Shown here: piece after piece, positions 1 through 7,506 of the stretch
Position numbering within the stretch: position 1 is the stretch's first letter
Layout of the letters: every line of letters starts with the position of its first letter
Assembly (NCBI GenBank): GCA_934179675.1
Contig: CAKPQS010000005.1
Span: 1 to 52,759, forward strand
Length of the DNA: 52,759 nucleotides
Source of the DNA: an uncultured Bacilli bacterium
Lineage (GTDB): Bacteria; Bacillota_I; Bacilli_A; RF39; UBA660
Reading direction: 5' to 3'
The notes under the pieces: generated by a model
Databases searched by the model: none
Seen by the model: the letters and a program-made list of their open reading frames with translations, nothing else
Told to the model about the DNA's origin: nothing
Program-made: the position numbers and the translations under genes

Positions 1-722
1 TCAGCACTCATTCTAAATAAGAAATTTGACTTTTCAATATAAGTCTTATTAGTTAAACTCCTATTTTTTTTAAGTTCTTCAATTACTTTTAAATCAGGAT
101 TCTCTATAGTATGATACATTATAAAAATAACAAAGAATTCCATTACTGTAATTAATGTTAAATTAGGAAATAATTTTTGTAAAAAGGCAACACAAGACAT
201 AAAAGCCATTAAACAAAAAAATGGTAAAATTTTCTTTTTAGAAATTGTTTTAAAATTTTTAACAATAGGTACTAACCAAATTAACATACATAAAGTAGAA
301 ACAATATAAACAAAACTTACAGCAAAACCTGTTGCAAATCCGGCATCTGTTTTAATAGGTAAAAATACTACAATAATACTAAAAAGTATATAAATTATAT
401 AAGAAATAAACCTTAATTTTTTATAATAATCTTCTTTTTTAGAATATGCAATTAAATATACATATAATGTCATTATAAAAAGATATGTCATTAAATATAT
501 TAAATACGTTTTAGTAAAAATATGCGCAAATAAATTATCAAGTTCATAATTATAACCAATATAAGCACAAATTAATTCAACAATTAAACCAATAAAATTA
601 ACAAATAATAAACATGAAAATAATTTTGTTTCTTTAGTTTTTATATGTCTTTTAAAATGAAAAATAAAATTCAATGTTAATGAAAAAATCATAACAATTA
701 ATATTAATAAAATACAATTCAT
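1..722 (-). CDS. Membrane sensor histidine kinase, N-terminal part (truncated by window edge)
   Basis: The reading frame is open from an ATG at 722 to the window edge, about 240 codons. It is preceded by GAGGATGG at a good Shine-Dalgarno distance. The protein has about seven hydrophobic segments filling residues 1-205, then a short charged linker (EELKKNRSLTNKTYIEKS) and FLFRMSA, cut at the edge. In 7TM-type sensor kinases of Firmicutes this position is where the H-box region (typically MS.EIRTPLN) begins, so I infer a membrane sensor histidine kinase whose dimerisation and ATPase domains lie outside. The membrane part is seen; the kinase call rests on the last few residues and on general architecture. 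No response regulator is visible in the window. Confidence 0.5.
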   Translation of the reverse strand, partial: MNCILLILIVMIFSLTLNFIFHFKRHIKTKETKLFSCLLFVNFIGLIVELICAYIGYNYELDNLFAHIFTKTYLIYLMTYLFIMTLYVYLIAYSKKEDYYKKLRFISYIIYILFSIIVVFLPIKTDAGFATGFAVSFVYIVSTLCMLIWLVPIVKNFKTISKKKILPFFCLMAFMSCVAFLQKLFPNLTLITVMEFFVIFIMYHTIENPDLKVIEELKKNRSLTNKTYIEKSNFLFRMSA

Positions 723-769
723 AATATCCATCCTCAAATATAATTTTACCATTTATAATAAAAAAAGTC

Positions 770-800
770 ATTAAAAAAAGATTATTTTACTAATCTTTTA
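770..800 (-). terminator. Intrinsic terminator of the AMP-binding gene
   Basis: On the minus strand AAAAGATTA and TAATCTTTT form a 9-bp stem around a six-base loop, followed by a T run. The stem overlaps the stop codon of the gene ending at 782, so it ends that transcript before the kinase gene. Confidence 0.6.
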
Positions 801-2632
801 CAAATTTGCACTTTAATACATTTTTCATTAATGCCTTCATTTATTAAAGCTTGATAATCCCTTTTACCACTTGGTGCAACAGGGAAAGACTCTAAATTAC
901 TTCTAACTCTAATATATAATCTTTCTGTAATCTCTTTAGGTAACCCATTTGTTAATCTATTGATACATTTTTCAATAATAGTATCTAATTTACTATCATC
1001 TACTAACGGTTGTTTTTCAATATGACAAACATAACTATCGCCAACTTTAACTAAACATGATGATAAAATATCACTATCAACATCAACAATATCTTCTATT
1101 AAATAATATGGAATATTACCAAATGATGATTCAATATAAGCACCCATCCTACCCTTCATTTTAATTCTTCTTTTATCACTTTTGACAGAATATGTATTTA
1201 AACTTAACCATTTTTTACCATTAGAATCAGTAACATATATGTTTTTATTTAATTCTTCATTTGTATATTTAAGCATATTACAAGGAGAATTCGCAACTAA
1301 TAATCCAGGTTCATTTAATTTACAAGGTTTTCCATTTTTATCTAAAACATCTATTTCTACAAATTTATGCGGAGTTAACCCTAAAGTTTTCTTTTGTAAA
1401 ACATATTTTTTTTCTTGGAAATTTTTATATAGTGTTACAAATATACCACTACTTTCTGAAGTACCACCACCAATTGAAAAAGTTACAGGTGCAAGTGGAA
1501 ATGGTAATTTATTACAACCAAATTTATGTTTTTTAGAAGTATAATTAAAGAATTTTTCTTCACCCTTTGAACATCCTTCACCAGTTACAGTAGGAATCAT
1601 TAAAAATGGTAAATCCATATATTTAAATTCTGGATCAAAATTTAATTTTTTACATAAATTACCCCAAAATCCTACACTAGCTGGTACAAAATTAGGCTCA
1701 TTAATAAGTAAACTATAAGGAAAAAAATCTTTATCATAAAATGGTTCTAAAGCAAGTGTACAACCTTCATATAATGTATCTGATATAGCACATGATAATT
1801 CCATGTGTGTATATGTAGGAATATGACCTAAAACAGTCAAATTTCTCATACTAGGCATACCCGAAACATCTGATTCTTTATATCTCGATAGTGTAATATA
1901 ACTTCTATTAGAATGAACAACTCCTTTGGGACATCCTGGATTAGTTGTTCCACTTGTATATGTAATTGCACATACATCATCTAAAATACCATCATAAATA
2001 ACATTACCATTATAAAACTTACCAATTTCAATAAATTTTTTATTGTCAATTACATTATTATAATTTGTAACTGAATTTGTTAATTTATGAAACCTATTAT
2101 CTATTTCTTCATAAATATTACCATTTTTTAATGAATCTGTTAAAGAAAACATTACAACATTTTGAATATTTGATTTTTCCACAACATCTTTTATATAATT
2201 ATATTCATTATCACATACAAAGATAGTATCACTTTTAGTACTATTAAGTATATTTAACATATAATTATGATCAAACCATTCACCAATAACATTTATTGTA
2301 GCACCTATCATATTAGCACCTAAAAATAAATATACAAATTCAGGAATATTAGGCATACAAATTGGTATGCATGAATTCTCGTTAAATCCCATTTGTTTTA
2401 ATGATTTTGCATAATCATAAGCTTTATTAAACATTTCCTTATAACTTATTTTGTTACCTCGATATAATAAAGCAACTGAATCTAAATTATTTATATTTCT
2501 TTTATATATTTCCATAAACCATGATGTATCATGATTTTTTTCCAAATCATCTAATGCTCTTTTTGCACTTTCAGGCAAATTAGAAGAATATTCATAATGA
2601 TTTGATTTTCTTATTTTTTTTATTTTTTCCAT
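782..2632 (-). CDS. AMP-forming acyl-CoA synthetase / AMP-binding protein
   Basis: Protein of 616 residues of the ANL adenylate-forming superfamily, which activates a carboxylate as acyl-AMP and usually transfers it to CoA. The N-terminal half contains MPNIPEFVYLFLGANMIGA, typical of acyl-CoA synthetases, and an adenylate-binding loop near residue 226 reading YTSGTTNPGCPKGVVH. The usual form is YTSGTTG.PKG, so this loop carries about three extra residues. The GKRDY segment near the C terminus (SFPVAPSGKRDY) fits the A10 region with its catalytic lysine. The substrate cannot be told from sequence. The start has AGAGAGGG upstream and a consensus promoter. It is monocistronic, with its own promoter and terminator. 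ackA lies nearby, so a role in short-chain acid metabolism is possible but is only inference. Confidence 0.8.
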   Translation of the reverse strand: MEKIKKIRKSNHYEYSSNLPESAKRALDDLEKNHDTSWFMEIYKRNINNLDSVALLYRGNKISYKEMFNKAYDYAKSLKQMGFNENSCIPICMPNIPEFVYLFLGANMIGATINVIGEWFDHNYMLNILNSTKSDTIFVCDNEYNYIKDVVEKSNIQNVVMFSLTDSLKNGNIYEEIDNRFHKLTNSVTNYNNVIDNKKFIEIGKFYNGNVIYDGILDDVCAITYTSGTTNPGCPKGVVHSNRSYITLSRYKESDVSGMPSMRNLTVLGHIPTYTHMELSCAISDTLYEGCTLALEPFYDKDFFPYSLLINEPNFVPASVGFWGNLCKKLNFDPEFKYMDLPFLMIPTVTGEGCSKGEEKFFNYTSKKHKFGCNKLPFPLAPVTFSIGGGTSESSGIFVTLYKNFQEKKYVLQKKTLGLTPHKFVEIDVLDKNGKPCKLNEPGLLVANSPCNMLKYTNEELNKNIYVTDSNGKKWLSLNTYSVKSDKRRIKMKGRMGAYIESSFGNIPYYLIEDIVDVDSDILSSCLVKVGDSYVCHIEKQPLVDDSKLDTIIEKCINRLTNGLPKEITERLYIRVRSNLESFPVAPSGKRDYQALINEGINEKCIKVQICKRLVK

Positions 2633-2651
2633 AAAAACCCTCTCTAGGTAT

Positions 2652-2679
2652 ATTATACATAAATAAAATTAATTGTCAA
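2652..2679 (-). promoter_or_regulatory. Consensus sigma-A promoter for the AMP-binding gene
   Basis: On the minus strand TTGACA (2679-2674) and TATAAT (2657-2652) are separated by 16 bp, about 20 bases before the start codon at 2632. Confidence 0.8.
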
Positions 2680-2692
2680 AATATTTAGCACT

Positions 2693-2716
2693 AAAAAAAG
2701 TACAAAATAGTACTTA
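2693..2716 (-). terminator. Intrinsic terminator of the ackA-downstream gene
   Basis: AAGTAC and GTACTT pair around a six-base loop on the minus strand, followed directly by a run of T. It ends the ackA operon. Confidence 0.7.
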
Positions 2717-3346
2717 TTTTAATAAAAGTTTAGGCATTTCTGATATTTTTTCTATATTCAAAGAATTACTATTGCCATTAGACATTTCTCTTAAAGGAAT
2801 ATTTAATTGATTATCTCTTAAAGCAAGCGCAATTTGTCTTAAAGATTCATATAAAGAAATCATATCATCAACATTACCATTTAATTTATTTAATTCATCA
2901 AGATATTCAAATAACCTAACATCAACAGATTTTATCATGTTATTCTTAATTGAACCATAAGATAAAAATTCATTACCATAGTGGGTAGAAGATCTACTAG
3001 TTTTAACATCACTTGATACAATGAAATCTACACTAGCTGGTTTAAAAGGATTAAATTCGTATTCATCGGCATATAAATCATCAAGGCCAACAACTGCTAA
3101 AGAGACGCGATCACTACCATTAACATGGGATTCAATATCTTCAGATAATTTTAATTCTTTTTCTGAAAATTTAATAATTCCCTTTTTATGTAGATCTGAC
3201 ACTGACAAAATACCATTTTTTATAATTGAAGGTGCTGCATTATAACTAGAAATATGATGATATCTATCTGTAATAGTAACATTCTCACCCATTCTATTCA
3301 TTACTACATCTTCAATGTTTTTTTTAACTTCTAAACCATTATTCAT
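2714..3346 (-). CDS. Unknown protein with ADP-ribosyltransferase (DarT/ART)-like motif pattern
   Basis: Protein of 210 residues with no confident family assignment. Two stretches recall the ART fold used by DarT and PARP-like enzymes. Near the N terminus is RYHHISSYNAAPSIIKNGIL, in the style of the NAD-binding H-[IT]-..-N-..-I(L)-..-G signature. Around residues 125-145 is NEFLSYGSIKNNMIKSVDV, in the style of the segment carrying the catalytic Glu (E.L..gsI....I..i.v). Between them lie short beta-rich stretches. The last 50 residues are polar and probably helical. It starts 11 bp after ackA with GGGGGAATAAAT before the ATG, so it is probably co-transcribed with ackA. No macrodomain antitoxin gene is adjacent. 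The ART reading is inference; a purely structural or host-directed protein is equally open. Confidence 0.45.
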   Translation of the reverse strand: MNNGLEVKKNIEDVVMNRMGENVTITDRYHHISSYNAAPSIIKNGILSVSDLHKKGIIKFSEKELKLSEDIESHVNGSDRVSLAVVGLDDLYADEYEFNPFKPASVDFIVSSDVKTSRSSTHYGNEFLSYGSIKNNMIKSVDVRLFEYLDELNKLNGNVDDMISLYESLRQIALALRDNQLNIPLREMSNGNSNSLNIEKISEMPKLLLK

Positions 3347-3357
3347 ATTTATTCCCC

Positions 3358-4590
3358 CTATTTAACTAAATCTAATTTTTTATTCTTTTCTCTTGTTAAA
3401 TCATATGTATCATTTAAAATCATAAGTTCTTCATTAGTTGGTATAACATAAACTGGAATACTTGAATTACCAGTAGTTATTTTTCCTTCGTGTTTATCTT
3501 TAAATTTTGCTATACTATCATTTTCTTTTTCATCTAATTCAAGATGTAAAGGACGTGCTAATTTGTCAATGATTGATTTTCTCATACTTATAACATTTTC
3601 ACCAACACCGGCAGTAAATACTATAGCATCAACATTAGCATCTAATTCAACATAATATTCTGCAATATATCTAACTACAGAATCTCTGAATTTAGCATAT
3701 GCAATTTTAGCTTTTTCATCATTTTTATCAATTAAAGCTAAAAGATCTCTAAAATCACCTTTTCCACAAATTCCATATAAACCACTTTTTTTATTTAAAT
3801 CGTTAATAATTTCTTCAACACTTTTATTTGTTTCCGACATCATATAAGAAATTATTGATGGATCAATCGCACCTGATCTTGTTCCCATTATAACTCCATC
3901 AAGTGGGGTTAAGCCCATTGAAGTATCATAACATTCACCATTTTTAATACAAGCTACACTGGCACCATTTCCTAAATGACAACTAATTATATTAATATCT
4001 TTTTTGTTTAATTTATCTTGCATTACACCAGTTATATATTTATGACTAGTTCCATGAAATCCATATTTTCTTACACCATTATTTTCATACCATTCATAAG
4101 GAACAGCATATAAATAATTTTTTTTCGGCATTGTTTGATGAAATGCAGTATCAAATACAGCTACATTAGTTATATCTGGTATTACATTTTGTAATGTTAA
4201 AATAACTGATAATTCAACAGGATGATGAAGTGGACCTAATTTTGTTAATTTTTCAATATTTTTTATTACTTCTTCATCTATTACAACAGAAGATGAATAA
4301 TATTCACCACCATGTAATATACGATGACCAACATTTTTAATTTCACTTAAATCTGTTATTACTTTACTATCTAGCAATTCTCTTAACATCAATTTTGTTG
4401 CATCAATATGATCTTTTGCAAAAAATTTATGAACTATTTTTTGACCATTTAAATTAATGCTACAAAATGAATCCTCTAAACCTATTTTTTCAACAATTCC
4501 ATTAATTAATTCTTTTTTTTCAGGTATTTCATATACTGAAAATTTTAGTGACGAACTACCTGCATTAACTATTAATATTTTTTCTTTCAT
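3358..4590 (-). CDS. ackA: Acetate kinase
   Basis: Interconverts acetyl phosphate + ADP with acetate + ATP, the ATP-yielding last step of acetate fermentation. All signature blocks are present in order: VNAGSSSLKFSVYE at the N terminus, GHRILHGGEYY, VAVFDTAFHQTMP, YGFHGTSHKY, CHLGNGAS, MGTRSGAIDPS and FTAGVGEN. The length, about 410 residues, is normal. I place the start at 4590 because AGGGGGAAAAAT directly precedes that ATG; an in-frame ATG at 4608 would overlap the ribosome-binding site. The ART-like gene follows after 11 bp. No phosphotransacetylase gene is in the window. Confidence 0.95.
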   Translation of the reverse strand: MKEKILIVNAGSSSLKFSVYEIPEKKELINGIVEKIGLEDSFCSINLNGQKIVHKFFAKDHIDATKLMLRELLDSKVITDLSEIKNVGHRILHGGEYYSSSVVIDEEVIKNIEKLTKLGPLHHPVELSVILTLQNVIPDITNVAVFDTAFHQTMPKKNYLYAVPYEWYENNGVRKYGFHGTSHKYITGVMQDKLNKKDINIISCHLGNGASVACIKNGECYDTSMGLTPLDGVIMGTRSGAIDPSIISYMMSETNKSVEEIINDLNKKSGLYGICGKGDFRDLLALIDKNDEKAKIAYAKFRDSVVRYIAEYYVELDANVDAIVFTAGVGENVISMRKSIIDKLARPLHLELDEKENDSIAKFKDKHEGKITTGNSSIPVYVIPTNEELMILNDTYDLTREKNKKLDLVK

Positions 4591-4617
4591 ATTTTTCCCC
4601 CTAAACATATCACCAAA

Positions 4618-4646
4618 ATAATATCATAAGGACTATTTTATGTCAA
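4618..4646 (-). promoter_or_regulatory. Sigma-A promoter of ackA
   Basis: TTGACA (4646-4641) and TATTAT (4623-4618) on the minus strand with a 17-bp spacer, about 30 bases before the ackA start. Confidence 0.7.
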
Positions 4647-4663
4647 ATTAAAATTAATATTTT

Positions 4664-4697
4664 TTATAAAAACTACATATTTAATATGTAGTCCTTA
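4664..4697 (-). terminator. Intrinsic terminator of the LemA-like gene
   Basis: ACTACATAT and ATATGTAGT form a 9-bp perfect stem with a three-base loop, followed by TTTTTAT on the minus strand, just after the stop at 4700. Confidence 0.75.
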
Positions 4698-4699
4698 TA

Positions 4700-5893
4700 T
4701 TAAAATTTTATTTGCACTTGTTCTTCTTTATCTATTTCAAAAAATAATTCTGATTTAAAATTAAATATTTGACCAACAATATTAGATGGAAACATTTCCA
4801 GTTTATTTTTATAATTTAATACTGATTTATTATAAATAGTTCTCGCTAGTGCTATTTTATTTTCAATTTCTTTCAAATTATTTTGCAAATCAATAAAATT
4901 AGAATCTGCTTTTAATTCTGGATATGATTCAATTAAAGCAAATAAATTATTTAAATCTTTATCCAATTTTTCATTTTGTTCTATTGTTTCTTTTTTACTT
5001 TCTGATTTTAAAATTTTATTTCTAATATTTGTTATTTCTGTTAAAGCATCTTTTTCATATCCTGAATATCCTTTTACAATTTCTACAAGATTAGGTATTA
5101 AATCAGTTCTCTGTTTTAGATAAACATTAACGCTACTCCAACTTTCTTTAACTTTATTATATAATTTTGTTAATTTATTATATACAATCATTATATATAT
5201 TAAAGGAATTAATATTATAATAAAACCAATTATAATGTTTAAAATAGCTTTATTTTTATTATTTTGATTTTTTTTATTTAATAAATTAATATCATTTATT
5301 TCATTTTCTTTATTATTTTTATTATTATCTATTTCTCTTTGTTTACTTTCATCGATTTTTTTTATATCATCATTTTTTTTAATATTCAAATTTAAAATTT
5401 CTTCATTTTTTTCTGATTCTAATTTTACTTTTTCATTACTTTCATCAATAACTAAATTATTTTTTTCTTTTGTAAGATTCATAACTTCATCAGAAATTGT
5501 ATAGTACTTTTCCGATAATCCGTTTGCAAAGAATTCTTTTGTTTGCTCTACTTTTTTACTGTTTATTGTTTTACTTAATTCTTTATCTTTTTTTTCATAT
5601 TTAGTTTTAATATTTTTATTTAATTCATCATATTTATTATCAATTTCAGTAAATTTAGATTTATAATTATTATTTATTTCATTATATTGTTCTTCGTATT
5701 TAGAATCTATTTCTTCATCTTTTATATTATATTTTTCTAAAACATCATTTATTAATTTAGTTTTTTCATCAGAAGTTAAATCTTTAATACTATTATAATT
5801 TTTAAATTTATTTATATTGGGATAAATTATTAAACACCCTGATAATAATATTATTATCAAATATAAAAAGATATATATTATTTTATTTTTCAT
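4700..5893 (-). CDS. LemA family protein with N-terminal lipobox and long coiled coil
   Basis: Protein of 397 residues, about twice the usual LemA length (about 185). The C-terminal part (from about residue 215) is LemA-like: a membrane segment (IIIGFIIILIPLIYIMIVY), then LYNKVKESWSSVNVYLKQR, DLIPNLVEIVKGY and the late block SNIVGQIFNF. Ahead of it are an N-terminal hydrophobic segment with a lipobox-like LLSGC at about residue 20 and some 170 residues of Lys/Glu/Asn-rich heptad-like sequence that should form a coiled coil. The predicted topology is therefore two membrane attachments with an extracytoplasmic coiled coil between them. LemA function is not settled, though some members are linked to envelope stress. 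AAGGAG precedes the start. The gene stands alone between a tRNA and ackA. Confidence 0.8.
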   Translation of the reverse strand: MKNKIIYIFLYLIIILLSGCLIIYPNINKFKNYNSIKDLTSDEKTKLINDVLEKYNIKDEEIDSKYEEQYNEINNNYKSKFTEIDNKYDELNKNIKTKYEKKDKELSKTINSKKVEQTKEFFANGLSEKYYTISDEVMNLTKEKNNLVIDESNEKVKLESEKNEEILNLNIKKNDDIKKIDESKQREIDNNKNNKENEINDINLLNKKNQNNKNKAILNIIIGFIIILIPLIYIMIVYNKLTKLYNKVKESWSSVNVYLKQRTDLIPNLVEIVKGYSGYEKDALTEITNIRNKILKSESKKETIEQNEKLDKDLNNLFALIESYPELKADSNFIDLQNNLKEIENKIALARTIYNKSVLNYKNKLEMFPSNIVGQIFNFKSELFFEIDKEEQVQIKF

Positions 5894-5965
5894 TTGTTTC
5901 TCCTTACTATATTAATTATAACATTTTAAAATGTAAAATAAAAGATGAAAATTATGTTTCAAATA

Positions 5966-5990
5966 AAAAAGCTTTTAAAAAGCTTTATTA
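5966..5990 (-). terminator. Terminator downstream of tRNA-Arg(CCT)
   Basis: On the minus strand AAAGCTTTTTAAAAGCTTT forms a hairpin followed by a T run directly after the encoded CCA end of the tRNA. Confidence 0.65.
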
Positions 5991-5997
5991 TATAAAA

Positions 5998-6074
5998 TGG
6001 TGTCCTCGACTGGAATCGAACCAGCGACCTACTCCTTAGGAGGGAGTCGCTCTATCCTACTGAGCTACGAAGAC
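5998..6074 (-). tRNA. tRNA-Arg, anticodon CCT
   Basis: The minus strand folds into a full cloverleaf: acceptor GTCTTCG/CGAGGAC, D arm GCTC/GAGC, anticodon stem ACTCC/GGAGT with loop CTCCTAA, and T arm GCTGG/CCAGT with TTCGATT. The 3' CCA is encoded. The anticodon CCT reads AGG. An extended -10 (TGC then TATAAT, 6089-6084) lies just upstream. Confidence 0.93.
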
Positions 6075-6091
6075 AACATGTAAATTATAGC

Positions 6092-6118
6092 ACAAAAAAA
6101 ACTATATTGCTATAGTTT
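6092..6118 (-). terminator. Intrinsic terminator of the HD-domain gene
   Basis: AAACTATA and TATAGTTT form an 8-bp stem with a four-base loop and a run of T on the minus strand. It overlaps the stop codon at 6117 and precedes the tRNA promoter. Confidence 0.75.
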
Positions 6119-6620
6119 ATTTCATAATATTCATAAATAATACAATTGCTAAATTAAGTGCATAATCAAACTTATGACCGAATTTAACAGAAAATTCACA
6201 AGAACCTATAAATTTATCTACTAAATTAACAACCCAACTTTCAGCATATCTAGGAATTGATAAATTAACAGGAAACATATGTGTTTTAATTATATCTAAT
6301 TCACGATCACTTACACTAAAATTTTTACTTACAGTTTTAACAACCTTATATGGATGTGTAAATGTAGATATACACTTATCTAGTTTACTTTGATCATTTG
6401 AAGATATAAAGAAATCATGTAATAACCCAGCTCTTGCCGTTTCATAAGCATTTAATTTTAAAAATTTAGCAATTTTATAAGCTCTATAAGAAACTTTTAA
6501 ACTATGTTCATATCTAGTTATACCATGATGTTCTATTTTCTTTATTTTATCAAATTCATCATTATTTATAATATCAGATACTATATCATAGTATTCTTTA
6601 TCATCTAATATATGATTCAT
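6117..6620 (-). CDS. HD-domain phosphohydrolase-like protein
   Basis: Protein of 167 residues with an HD-fold metal site: H in ITRYEHSLKVSYRAYKIAK (about residue 40), the HD pair in ARAGLLHDFF (about residue 68), a later H in FTHPYKVV, and a D in NLVDKFI near the C terminus. HD proteins of this small, single-domain type are metal-dependent phosphohydrolases acting on nucleotides or similar compounds; the substrate here is unknown. The start at 6620 has AAGGGTGAT upstream and a TTGACA/TATCAT promoter. It is a single-gene unit bounded by its own promoter and terminator. Confidence 0.75.
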   Translation of the reverse strand: MNHILDDKEYYDIVSDIINNDEFDKIKKIEHHGITRYEHSLKVSYRAYKIAKFLKLNAYETARAGLLHDFFISSNDQSKLDKCISTFTHPYKVVKTVSKNFSVSDRELDIIKTHMFPVNLSIPRYAESWVVNLVDKFIGSCEFSVKFGHKFDYALNLAIVLFMNIMK

Positions 6621-6655
6621 TTATTTATCACCCTTATTGTCCTTAAGACATTACA

Positions 6656-6685
6656 ATGATAGCACAAATATCTTATAAATGTCAA
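6656..6685 (-). promoter_or_regulatory. Promoter of the HD-domain gene
   Basis: TTGACA (6685-6680) and TATCAT (6661-6656) on the minus strand with an 18-bp spacer and an extended TGC before the -10. Confidence 0.6.
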
Positions 6686-6737
6686 ATTCGAACGATTGTT
6701 TCTATTTATATATATGATGAATTATATATTAATTATA

Positions 6738-7175
6738 CTAAATTAGTCTATCTTTTATTGTTTTGCTTACATATCCCATATCAGCTTTACCCTTTAGTAA
6801 TGGATTTACATAAGCCATAATATCTTTCATATCTTTCATACTTGATGGATTAATTTTAGCAAAAGCTTCATCAATTATTTTGTTTACTTCGCTAATATCT
6901 AATTGTTCTGGTAAATATTTTTCCAAAATTACAACTTCTGATTTAGTTTTATCGGCTAAATCATTTCTACCAGCTTTCTCAAATTCAGCAATAGATTCTT
7001 TTCTTGTTTTTATTTGTTTGCTAACAATACTAATTATTTCATCATCAGAAAGTTCACCTTTTTTATTAATTTCTTCTAATTGTAAAGCACCTTTTAATAA
7101 TCTAATTGTTGATAAAGTATCTTTATCTTGATTTTTCATAGCAGTTTTTAAATCTTCTAATATTCTTTCTTTCAT
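6738..7175 (-). CDS. yqeY: GatB/YqeY domain protein
   Basis: Protein of 145 residues matching the YqeY family throughout (MKERILEDLKTAMKNQDK, STIRLLKGALQLEE, VVILEKYLPEQL, MKDIMAYVNPLLKGKADMG). YqeY resembles the tRNA-binding tail of the amidotransferase subunit GatB and is thought to act in tRNA or translation-related processes; its reaction is not established. AGAAAGGA precedes the ATG. It follows rpsU, the common Firmicutes order, and the hairpin between them suggests partial read-through from the rpsU promoter. Confidence 0.9.
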   Translation of the reverse strand: MKERILEDLKTAMKNQDKDTLSTIRLLKGALQLEEINKKGELSDDEIISIVSKQIKTRKESIAEFEKAGRNDLADKTKSEVVILEKYLPEQLDISEVNKIIDEAFAKINPSSMKDMKDIMAYVNPLLKGKADMGYVSKTIKDRLI

Positions 7176-7193
7176 AAATATTCCTTTCTAACA

Positions 7194-7217
7194 CAAAAAG
7201 GAGCATTAGCCCCTATT
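7194..7217 (-). terminator. Hairpin terminator after rpsU
   Basis: AGGGGC and GCTCCT pair (one G-T) around TAAT, followed by TTTTTG on the minus strand. It overlaps the rpsU stop and lies before yqeY, so it probably sets a high rpsU to yqeY transcript ratio. Confidence 0.65.
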
Positions 7218-7397
7218 TCTTTCTCTACGACGACTATTTTTAATAGCCTCTTTTTTTGCTTCCCTACGTTTTTCGCCAGGTTTCATATAACTTTCTTTTT
7301 TTCTAACTTCTTTTAGGAGGCCCTCTTTAACAGTCTTTTGTTTAAAAGTACGTAAAGCTGAATCAACATTACCATTTCTAACTATAACTTTTGTCAT
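7206..7397 (-). CDS. rpsU: 30S ribosomal protein S21
   Basis: Basic protein of 63 residues with the S21 pattern: N-terminal VIVRNGNVDSALRTFKQK, then RKKESYMKPGEKRREAKKEA and an Arg-rich tail. It binds the 30S platform near the anti-Shine-Dalgarno region. The length is normal for the family. A GAGGAGGG ribosome-binding site and a near-consensus promoter precede it; yqeY follows. Confidence 0.95.
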   Translation of the reverse strand: MTKVIVRNGNVDSALRTFKQKTVKEGLLKEVRKKESYMKPGEKRREAKKEAIKNSRRRERNRG

Positions 7398-7429
7398 TCT
7401 AATCCCTCCTCTCCCCTTTTTCTAGATGT

Positions 7430-7458
7430 ATTATAACACCTTAAAATAAAGTTTTCAA
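7430..7458 (-). promoter_or_regulatory. Promoter of rpsU-yqeY
   Basis: TTGAAA (7458-7453) and TATAAT (7435-7430) on the minus strand, 17-bp spacer, with TGT before the -10. Confidence 0.75.
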
Positions 7459-7506
7459 CATTTTTTTACTATTTTTTTATATATTTTAAAGAAAAAACCA
7501 TATTTT

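Noticed and set aside
1182..1544. Plus-strand open frame of 120 codons opposite the AMP-binding gene
   Set aside because: Shadow of the strongly supported minus-strand enzyme; no ribosome-binding site and low-complexity product. The same holds for other plus-strand frames inside ftsK, prkC, stp, rlmN and the GT2 gene.
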